From contig MOWL01000002.1 of the NCBI GenBank assembly GCA_002110485.1, positions 434,001 through 498,000 of the forward strand: 64,000 nt of DNA, written 5' to 3'. This document shows positions 54,862-64,000 of this stretch, one piece after another. This DNA comes from Emergomyces orientalis (lineage: Eukaryota > Ascomycota > Eurotiomycetes > Onygenales > Ajellomycetaceae). The notes under the pieces were generated by a model. The model ran no database searches, was not told the DNA's origin, and saw only the letters and a list, made by a program, of their open reading frames with translations. Position 1 is the first letter of the stretch. The number at the start of each line of letters is the position of its first letter. The position numbers and the translations under genes are program-made.

Positions 54862-57703
54862 ATGGCTGATGAAACAGCTTTGCGCCACCTCATCTACGAC
54901 CATCCTATTATCGACAACCATGCCCACAATATCCTAAAAGCAGACAGCGCCTCCAATTATACCAAATATCCTTTTGAAGCCATTACCTCAGAAGCTCAAG
55001 GAGAATCCCTCGAGAAGCACGCGCCCAAATCTCTCGCTCTGACGAGAGCTGTCAACCAGCTGGCAGAGCTATTTGGATGCGCCCCCGAACTAATCGACAT
55101 CAAATCTGCCAGGGAAAAAGAAATTGAGAACGATTATGAAGGTCTGGTCAGAAAATGCCTGACGGGAACCCATATGCTACTGATAGACGATGGCTTACCT
55201 GCAGGCGACATGGAGTTATACTCATGGCACGATAAATTCACCAATGCAGCGTCGAAAAGGATTGTCCGCATTGAGACCGTTGCTGCCCATGTAATCAGAG
55301 AAATGCTTGAGGCCGGGAGCATGTTACGCGAATCCCTGCTCACGGCGGAGCGGGGGATTATTAAAGAGTTTTGGAATGACTTCCAAGATAGTTTTAGCAT
55401 GGCAATAAAAAATGCGCTGGATGATCCCGCCGTCGTCGGTTTCAAATCCGTTGTCTGCTATAGAACCGGGCTCAAGATTGGAAAATGTTCCGCGGAAGGA
55501 CTTTTTACTAGCTTCGAAATATACTTTCAGTCCTTCGTGAAAACTGGGGAGACCAGGATCGAAAATAAGCCATTAAATGATCATCTCGTCATATCTGTTC
55601 TTGAACAAATCTCCCAACGGCCGACGGAGTCGAGAAAACCAATTCAGTTCCATACCGGATTAGGAGATTCTGATATAAATTTGCTACGGTCAAACCCAGC
55701 TCACCTGCAGAATCTGATTGAAGAATATCCAGGTGTTGATTTTGTACTGCTGCATTCATCATACCCATACACCCGAGAAGCTGGATACTTGGCTAGCATA
55801 TATGCAAACACATATCTAGATATTGGCGAGGTCTTCCCCATGACCAGCCGAGATGCTCAACTATCAATCCTCCGACAGAGCCTTGAGTTGGCCCCAAGTA
55901 CCAAGCTCCTTTGGAGCACGGATGGTCATTATCATCCAGAAACATTCTGGCTTGCGAATAAGCAATTCCGGCAAACCCTAGATAGAGTAAGCAACGATCC
56001 ATCCTGGTTATCAACTTATTTTTCAGGTTGCCAATTCTTCGCCTTCTGACTACTGCACAGGTTTTTACAGAATATGCTTACTACGGGGACTACACATATG
56101 CCCAAGCTATGAAGGCTGTTCGAGATATTTTATTTTTCAATTCAAATCGACTCTACAACCTCCATCAATCCCCGGATAGCCCTGCCCTTGATCTCAAATC
56201 TCTTCGAACTGGCCCCTTGAGCCCAGCGTTATTTCGAACTGCGTCAATATCCACACCAGAGGACATACTTAAAAAGTTCCTCAATAAGAAGTCTGTAGAC
56301 TTTATATGGATGCAATGGGTCGATTATACCGCCACCGTACGCGTTCGAATGTTTCCAGTCCGGGAATTCACCAAAATTGTCCGTTCAAAGCATAGAGTAG
56401 GAATCAGTCTAGCTGTTATGAACATGTTGCAGACCGATCGACTGGTCCCCCCTGAGCCATTATCATCCGGCCAGTTCATTCTCACGCCTGACGTGACTAG
56501 TTTATGCAGGAATGTCGGACTCTCCTCAAACAGTGCGACGGTTATGACATTCTGGAAAAATGAAGCAGGCGGTGACCTTGAAGGTTGCCCTCGAACCACA
56601 CTTCAAAACATTGTCAACAAATGCCAAAGAGAATATGGCATTAAAACACTTGTGGGCTTTGAAATAGAGGTAGTTTTCATGAATATTTCACTATCTAAGG
56701 AGGGCAGTTCCACCGCTTACTCCCCTTGGTTCACCAATCACTCGTGGTCCAATGTCACTGCAGAAAATGTTCAAGCCCTGCCAATGCTTGAAAAGATTGT
56801 CAGTAAACTGGCAGATATAGACATCCGCCTTCAGCAATTCCACCCTGAATCCTGCCCTGGTCAATTTGAGTTTATTCTACCGCCATCCACCCCACTTGCT
56901 GCCTGTGATACTCTCATCCAGGCTCGACAGACGATCACTGATATTGTGGCACAATATGGTTTACGAGCCACACTCTACCCTCGCCCTGTTCACAATGCTG
57001 CGGGCTCTGCAGCTCACACCCATATCTCGATTACTCCTCCAACCCTAAGAGACCATTTCCTAGGCGGTATGCTCCATCATTTGCCATCGGTTTTACCTTT
57101 TACGTTTCCACAAGATGCCAGTTACGAGCGAGTTGCTGAGGGAATCTGGTCAGGTGGGGTATGGGTAGCTTGGGGATATCAGAATCGGGAAACGCCCATT
57201 CGTGAAATATTTTCAGGACACTGGGAGTTTAAATCCATGGATGGATTGGCGAATCCTTACTTGGCAGTTGCTGCAATTATTGGTTCCGGATATCTGGGCA
57301 TGAAGACTAGAATGCCGTTAGTAATGAAGGGGTGCGATGGTATGATATTTCCCCTCGTTTTTAGGCCCCACCCATCCCATCTCTCAATATCCAAACATGA
57401 CTGTGTATTGCCGGTTGTCATTGAATTTTATATTATATTGACATATTAACTCCCTCATCCTCGAAATATCTAGTGGACACTGCAACCCTCTCACCGGCAG
57501 AACGTGCTGCCCTATCGATTACAACCCGCATACCCTCATCGCTAGAAGAGAGTCTCAAAACCCTCGAATCGAACTTTGAGCTACAAAATCTGATGGGATT
57601 AGACTTCGTCAGGCGGTACATCGGCGTTCGACGAGGGGAACATGAAATGCTGAGCGTGATGAGCGAGGATGAGAGGAGGAATTGGTTGATTGCAAGATAT
57701 TGA
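54862..57703 (+). CDS. fluG: FluG-type fusion: N-terminal amidohydrolase, C-terminal glutamine synthetase domain
   Basis: Three exons, 54862-55986, 56061-57339 and 57474-57703 (2634 nt, 877 aa), close to the length of Aspergillus FluG. Residues about 10-375 are an amidohydrolase_2 domain with the metal-binding DNHAHN (His about 20 and 22), QFHTGLGD, FVLLHSSYPY and LLWSTDGHYHPE. Exon 2 joins through LDRVFTEYAYYGDYTYAQA and carries the glutamine-synthetase fold from about residue 430: VDFIWMQWVDYTATVRVRMFP, LTPDVTSL, GFEIEVVFM, QQFHPESCPGQFEF, AGSAAHTHIS and RETPIREI. Exon 3 completes the C-terminus (SLKTLESNFELQNLMGLDFV). In Aspergillus nidulans FluG is needed for an extracellular signal that starts conidiation. 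The same role here is inference. A cytoplasmic protein is expected, as no signal peptide is present. Convergent with the MFS gene. Confidence 0.94.
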
Positions 57704-58940
57704 TTTGGATTTGAGGCTTCATTATCCCGATTGTTCTAGTAGAAACTGGGTTGTTTCCTCTTTTAATAGTTCTATTTCTTGTTGCTTCTTCCCAGTATGC
57801 TGATGTTTAATGACGTTATGGTTTCCCAACACCTTTTCTATAATTAATGAGCTTTTTGTACTTCTCCTTTTCCTATTTTTTTTTCTTTTTCGTCAGTTTC
57901 TAGGATGATCAATTTCGTGATGGAAGGAAATGTCAATTGGTACTATCAAGTTAACGGTATTGATATCAGGTTCTAAAAGTGTTACTGAGATTCTATTTTT
58001 AGTTTTTACTTCTTTTTTTCTTGTTTCTTTTTTCTTTTATTTTAAAATTTCGGCACTTTTACTATTCCAGATGCTTGAGCAGCTGCTGGTGAATTCGGCG
58101 CATTAACTCTAGTTACTTAGAGCTCTAACGGTGGAAAGACTTGGCACCGGATGTCTGCTAGAATACAGAGACTGTAAGGGGAAGCATATTTGACCAAGTC
58201 ATTTTTTGAGTTCGTCACTACATATTCAGGGGTATATACACAGTCATTTCAATACAGATTTGTTTCCGTCATGAAAGAAGGGGAAAAAAATCGATACCTT
58301 CCCTAGAACAACAGCATTCTTGCAGCATCCATCAAAGAAGTATTTTTAGGTCAAGGGAAATAGAAAGAGTCCACTACTTACAGTGTAGCTCACGTATAGG
58401 AGAAGTGAAAATCACTGGGAAAACAAATAGAAGAAGTATACACGTGTTTCCTAAAATAACAATAAGGATATATCTAAAATAAAATAAAAAAGGGGGGCGC
58501 AATATGTGTATTGGCCAACCCCCTCCAACCTGTCCTACTGCCTTTTTTTCTTTGCAAATGTGTGATGATATGCGAACCATCCACTCAAGTTTCATCGAAA
58601 CCTATGCATGTATCAACGTAAAATGGTGAAAGGAAAAGCTCATGAAAACACATAATCTAACTACAAAAGTGAAAATGCCGCAGAATACAATTATCGCGAA
58701 AAGCAAGACAAGAAAGAAGAAAAAGAAAGAGAAACCAGAGCAGCGCGCATATCTATCTATCTACGATGTAGATAGAAATTAAGACATATAGATAATCATT
58801 AATGCTTTGATCATGAAAATGAAAAGAAATATGTGTGTGCGGCGAAACGCTGGTGTCATCGCTCACCCACAATATTCTCGCCTCTTCCAGAAACGAAGGT
58901 CGCAGATTTAATCCTGACCAATATATATAACCTCAACCCC
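57704..58940. other. Convergent 3' intergenic region (fluG / MFS transporter)
   Basis: This 1.24-kb gap is flanked by the 3' ends of two convergent genes and rich in T runs on its left and A runs on its right, as expected for poly(A) signals on opposite strands. No coding frame is supported. Confidence 0.5.
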
Positions 58941-61400
58941 CTAAAATTTCTCCATCAACCGTCTGCGGACAGTCCACATGCGAGCTCTCTTCCCGTAAAT
59001 ATACATTGGAATCGAAGTTAGCATGCAGGCAATATGAATTCCACCCAACGCGACGAAGACATCCCGCGCCCCGTCTGCTTTAAGCCATTGAACGAAGAAC
59101 AAAGAAAATACGAAACCATGCAATACATCTATTATTGAATAATGGTTAGCAATGGCTATGTTAAGTTATCATGAAATGGAGTAATTTATGTAAAGAACTA
59201 CGCAACTTACTTTTGCTGAAATTGAGCGTCACCAGCGCCTCGCCTGCATACTGACGGTAGCTATCGACGGCAAACGTAATAGCTGTGGTACTTCCCACGG
59301 AGCACCCAAAGGAGAGGATGCCGAAGAAGACAGTGGGAACGATCCATCGTTCCTTTTCTTGAGCACTCCATCCAAAACCCATCAGCCCCATGGCAGTCGT
59401 CACTGCAATTGGCACAGCCATAACAAGGCGAAATTCAGGTTCATAAATCCCCCCATTTCGACGTGTCATGAACCGCACCACGATGTCCGAAACTTTGCCT
59501 GCTACCACAGTGCCAAGGATACCGCCGACAAAGGGGGATATGTATACAAGACCAGTACCGAGAGCTGAAAAATTATAACTGTCCTTATCGCGATAGATTT
59601 CTGCCACTGCTTCCGATAGGACGATCAACCACCCAACGGATAGAGCGTAGACCATAGCCGACCACAGGACAGCAGGGTAGGCGAAAAGGATAAATGGACG
59701 GACCATGACGCGTAACCACTTATCTTGTGAGAACCGGCCGTGAAAGAGCCGAAGAGAGTGGACATATCCCACAGGAGGCCTGGATTGGAGTTTGCTAGTG
59801 TAAGGGTGGACTGGAGGAAGGGATGATGCAGAAGGAGCGGCAGATGCGTCTCGAGGAGCAGGTGCAGCACGAAGAGCTTCAATATCAGGTGTTTGACTCG
59901 GTGGGTCTGCATCGTTGTGCGTGCTAGTTTGGCCGCCTAGTGTGGGAGTCTGCGAATGAGAGCCCTCTCCTTTCTTTCCATTTTCCCCTGCGAGTTGCTC
60001 GTAGGCATGGGGACTGGACTTCTGGTTATGATCATCTCCTACCTTTTCTCCATGAGCATCTTCCGCAAAACCGACTCGCACATCTGTGCGTTTTGACAGT
60101 GCTTCTGGAGATAACATGGCATCTTGGTCCTTTTCCACAGTAGGTGTCACAGGGTTAGAAGCTCGCCCTCGACGCCCTGGCGCAACGAGATCAGACAAGC
60201 TCCGGCGATAGTGAGGGCGTTTTTGGCGAGGACGCGGGGTCCGGTCCCAAAAGCTCTCTGGAACAAAGAAAAACACTAAAATAAGCCCAAATCCAATCGT
60301 AAGGGCCACAATCCTGTGGAATCAGCTAGATATCCTTTAACCATGTAGAGGGATATGGGCAGCTCACCAGAATACCCAACGCCAACCTAGACCCTCTGTG
60401 ATGGCAGCGCTAACCAACGGGACCAGATTTTTACCGCCCAATAATAGAAGAGTGTAAATCCCCACGCGATATGCACGCTCATGCAAAAAGAAAATCTCCG
60501 CGATAGTAGCGGATGGAAGACATTCAACAGGGCTGACAGCGACACCCTGGAAGATACGTGCAAGAAGCAAGCTCGTATAATTGGGTGAAACAGCGCACCA
60601 AATAGCTGAAACAATGAAAAGGGCAGAGCCCAGAAGATAAATTGGGCGTTTGCCGTAAAGAATTGCTGTCGGGGACATTACCACTGAACCAAGGCCAAGT
60701 CCCAGCATATACAGGCCAGTGGTCAGAGCGACTTCGTGTGATGTGATACCAAAAGTTTCCGACACGTCGTTGTATCCAGCTGCTAGAATGGGCGTCATGC
60801 CTCCTCCAATCATGGAGTAAAAGCCTAAAGATAGCAGCGACAGATCCCGACGCCAGGCAGGCCAATTAAGCGGATCATTAAGTGAATCGTCCGGCTGAGG
60901 ATCCAGGACGATCGCGCCGTCTGATGTCCGCTTCTTCTGTGGGACAGGAGTTCGCGAGGACGATCGAGAAGGTGGATAGGGAGACGGAAAAGACGACGCT
61001 GATGTTCTTGCAGGCTGTTGTCGAAGGCCAAGCGGCTCATTTCGGTTGGAGGAGAGGAGAAGTACCGTTCCTAGATAAAAACAGAGTTCAGTATATGTGA
61101 AGTTGTGTTTGAAGGACAGGGCCGCATGTGACGAGGTTCTAAAGACTTACCAGGCACCTCATCAGTCTGCTTATCATTTAAGATACCTAGAGACCACTTC
61201 TCCCGGTTTTGTTGAAACACATTTAATCTATCCTCACCGCCGGTCTGGATTCCCAATATTTTCTTCCATCTCACCCTATTCGGCGTGGTGGGGTTGGAGT
61301 CATTGTTATTATTATTATTCCTCGAACTTTCGTCAGCATTGCCATTATCACTAGACGGTGCTAACGAGGGGCCAGGAGGTGTTGTTGGATCCGAAGACAT
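58941..61400 (-). CDS. MFS transporter (DHA1-type) with a long central loop
   Basis: Four exons, 61400-61151, 61070-60368, 60313-59211 and 59128-58941 (2244 nt, 747 aa). About 150 residues of polar N-terminus include a run of Asn and the pre-helix motif LNDPLNWPAWRRDLSLLSLG, common in fungal DHA1 exporters. Membrane signatures: GYNDVSETFGITSHEVALTT, YMLGLGLGSVVMSPTAILYGKRPIYLLG (motif A-like loop), ARIFQGVAVSPVECLPSATIAE, and GLGWRWVFWIVALTIGFGL, restored across intron 2. Helices 6 and 7 are separated by a hydrophilic loop of about 190 residues rich in Ser, Pro, Asp and Glu, longer than usual. The C-terminal six helices include LVMAVPIAVTTAMGLMGFGW. The last exon completes helix 12 (NVLHGFVFSLFFVQW, then a basic end). 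Substrate unknown; efflux of small molecules is the family trend. It is convergent with fluG, but a functional link is speculative. Confidence 0.9.
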
Positions 61401-64000
61401 GGGGGATGTGTCGAGTTCGGATTTTTTATATTGGGGTCACAGTCCCGCAGCTTGTCTCTATTCAAGACGAAACGACGGGCTAGAGGAGATTGCAAATTCA
61501 CCCTTCAATGAATCCCGAGCTAGAAGAGAAAAAGAGAATATTCACAAGATCTCTATATGAAAAGAAACGTTCATTGAGGGAGAAAGACTCGTGAGAAAGC
61601 GAACTGGGAAGGGCTTCGATTACAACGAAACCCTAACGACCCCCGTAAATGGGGCGAGAAACGGGAGGATGGAAAACCCAGCGATATCACGAAGGAATAG
61701 ACATGGGGAGAAAGGGATAGAGGAGGGGGAGGGGAGCGAGCGGGCAGATATATGAAGACCATGATGGAGGAAGATTTGCCTCGAACCAAGGAAAAACACC
61801 CCAAGAGCGGAAAAGTTGAGTTTTGAGGTTTCGTTCTACTGCAGGAGCTGCTGCTGGGGGAGCTTTGGCAGGCCAATATTGAGCATGTGCTAGCTAGGGA
61901 CTTGGCGTGTACCTCCCCGTGCAGCAATGGTTCACGATGTTTCAGGTATCCACCCAGTACCCCAACCACAAGCCAAAATGCCCTCAACCAGCTCCTCTCT
62001 TAGATATATTTGATGGACTTCTTCTACAGTTGAACATAGCCAATCTACCCCATTTCTTATCTTGCCATTGCTCCCACTGCTCCCACTGCTCCCACGCCCA
62101 AAAACCATTTAATGGTTAGAACCTTGAAAACCCCTACAGTCCAAATCAATCATCGGGCTTACTCCCCGCGCGATGATCTACCCCTGCACCCAAGCATCAA
62201 CGCAGTAGTTCGCTCAAGTGCTGTCCTCGTGAAAATGTAACTCGAGAAAATGGCGTCATGGCTTCTCTTGGGCCTTGCAATTAAGGCGTCTAATGGCCAT
62301 AGCAGGTTGCACTGACGCCTTGGCTGCAGAACAAGTCTTCGTTACCCCGTTGCAGCCATGAGCGGGGAGGGGAGTTCTGTAATTAATGTGTTATGTATAT
62401 GCACACTGCCGGATTCCAACAAGGAGAGTTCTCACCGCCACACATTGTTGTTGTCGTTGATGAAAGGGACTCCGCATTTCCCATTTGCAGCTTGGTGGAG
62501 AGATTGCCACAACGTGATCTGATGACGGGGCACATGCAGGGACTATCGCTGTCGCTGATACAGGCAGATCAGCCCAATCCCCTGTCATCTGATAGAGGCA
62601 TCGGAACAAATGCGGTCATCGTGCATTTCCTAGAGCTGTTGTTGGTCGAATTGCTCGGTTTTCGTTCGCTTGCATTGGGATGATCACACATAAAACATGT
62701 ATGGGCTTCATCATCGTCTGCGCGAAAGTCATGCATTCTTTATTTTTGCTTTTCTGGAATAGCTTGCTCGATATTGTCTGCTAAACTTGTCTCCGTCTCT
62801 ACCACGTTGACTATTATCTTCCTACAGGATTCTCGACTTTATTCATGGATATGTCAAACTTCATAAGACGCACCTCAACACCTCCACGATATTACTCTGC
62901 GAACTGAGGCGATCCGCCTATAAATTAACAAATATCCTTCAGCCGTGTGTTATGTTGCTGGTTTGGAATAGCTTCTCCAGAGCTATTATGTACTGTGCCC
63001 TCTCAATACATTTCCTTTTCAACTTCACTCACCTGATAAAGATGTTGAAGCTATAGGAAGAAAATGTGGAATGACGAGTGTTTTTCTCCAATGATAACCA
63101 AGAGACGAACAGCAGCAGGACATAGCGATGTCTCTAAATCAATATACACAGTACAAATTTCTATACAGTGGAGGATGAGTCCAGTGACTTCTCTGCCTAG
63201 TCAACCGCAAGTGACCTTCGACATCAAGATGACTCTCTCAGGAGGAAAACGTCTATGGCTTCAGTCTTCATGATTACTTGCTGGTCATGTACCGCTGCCT
63301 AACAGACCTTTATCATACCCTTCTCCTTCTGCTGCTGACATTCCATATGCTTATAATACACCTCCATTATCTGCTCATGCCGTCTGTGATGAATGAAGCA
63401 CAGCTGCGATTGTCTACTCATCAAATGAACCACACAATTGGGCTGACGATTCACAGTCCATCGCCACACTTATATCAAGGCATATAACTATTTCTCGTCT
63501 TTCAGGAAGCCTAGCTCTTGGGGCTGCATCGTCGACACCACACCTGCGTCCGTACTCGACACGACAAAACGCCTGCTATCGGTCTTCACTGCTGATTAGT
63601 CCGCCCTTGATATAGGTATACACATATACCACATCTTACCATCTTCTAGATATATTCCACCGTCAAGCTTATTCTCTCTCAATTTTACTGAAAAATTTAC
63701 TGTCGTGGATGTGGATGCCGCCTGACTCGTGAAATGGTCGGGTTCCATCTTCCAAATATCCTGCATAGGAAAATACGTCCACCGGCAACTGGGAATTCTT
63801 TGCCCCATGCTGAAATGACAGACTCCGACGATCAGCAGCAAGGCAGTCAACAAGACGACTCACATAATACCTCCAGCCCAAATGGCCAGAACGCATCATG
63901 GCCTTCCAGATACTTCCCCTGCGCTCTCACCAGCCGTTATGGAGCATCTGTTAGCCAAGTAAACAATGCCAGCAACAAAAGCAGCAACAGCAACAACAAC
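61401..64000. other. Right-end intergenic region
   Basis: This 2.6 kb begins with the promoter of the minus-strand MFS gene. No gene is supported: frames at 61571-61987 (minus), 62393-62683 (plus) and 63596-63899 (minus) lack motifs and overlap others. The last 40 bp are a CAA/CAG-type repeat that could be the start of a Gln-, Thr- or Asn-rich coding region beyond the window; an ATG lies at about 63965. Confidence 0.45.
62069..62095. repeat. Three tandem copies of a 9-bp unit (TGCTCCCAC)
   Basis: Three perfect head-to-tail copies in otherwise unique intergenic DNA right of the MFS gene. Too short to assign a role. Confidence 0.85.

Overview
The window is nuclear DNA from a filamentous ascomycete (Pezizomycotina), probably a eurotiomycete and possibly of the order Onygenales. 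The evidence is genes split by short introns (about 48-195 nt) with GT...AG ends and frequent CTGAC/CTGAT branch sites, a fused amidohydrolase-glutamine synthetase of the fluG type, a Pth11/rhodopsin-like membrane protein, a CBM18-bearing glyoxal oxidase, a GPI-anchored GH18 chitinase, and Ty1/copia and pogo transposons. The species cannot be fixed from the sequence alone.

Layout. 0.5-2.7 kb (-): DEAD-box RNA helicase. 4.5-7.2 kb (-): secreted copper-radical glyoxal oxidase with a chitin-binding domain. 8.3-10.1 kb (+): pantothenate kinase. 10.8-12.7 kb (+): GPI2/PIG-C, first step of GPI anchor synthesis. 12.7-17.35 kb: gene-free except for two unusual GTAC-rich palindromes. 17.35 kb (+): 101-aa secreted repeat protein. 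20.3-22.4 kb (+): secreted beta-lactamase-fold serine hydrolase. 23.0-25.5 kb (-): GH18 chitinase with a long Thr/Pro tandem repeat and a GPI signal. 25.5-31.1 kb: gene-poor. 31.1-32.6 kb (-): seven-helix rhodopsin-like protein. 35.7-40.7 kb: complete, apparently young Ty1/copia retrotransposon. 41.4-43.3 kb (+): APC-superfamily GABA/choline-type permease. 45.8-46.9 kb (+): unknown secretory-pathway membrane protein. 48.0-50.3 kb: pogo-like DNA transposon whose transposase frame is whole except for five TGA codons. 50.7-52.5 kb (+): succinate-semialdehyde dehydrogenase. 54.9-57.7 kb (+): fluG. 58.9-61.4 kb (-): MFS transporter. 61.4-64.0 kb: no gene seen.

Exon joins were worked out by hand. 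For every multi-exon gene the summed exon length is a multiple of three and the joined reading frame runs through the expected motifs. Three themes can be read from the gene content. Wall and surface biology: chitinase, CBM18 glyoxal oxidase and GPI2, which makes the anchor the chitinase would need. Possible GABA-shunt functions: a permease and SSADH, with the pogo element and an unknown gene between them. Development and signalling: fluG and the rhodopsin-like protein. Both transposons sit in promoter-side intergenic DNA, 0.7 kb upstream of the permease start and 0.38 kb upstream of the SSADH start. No rRNA, tRNA or CRISPR feature was found by eye.
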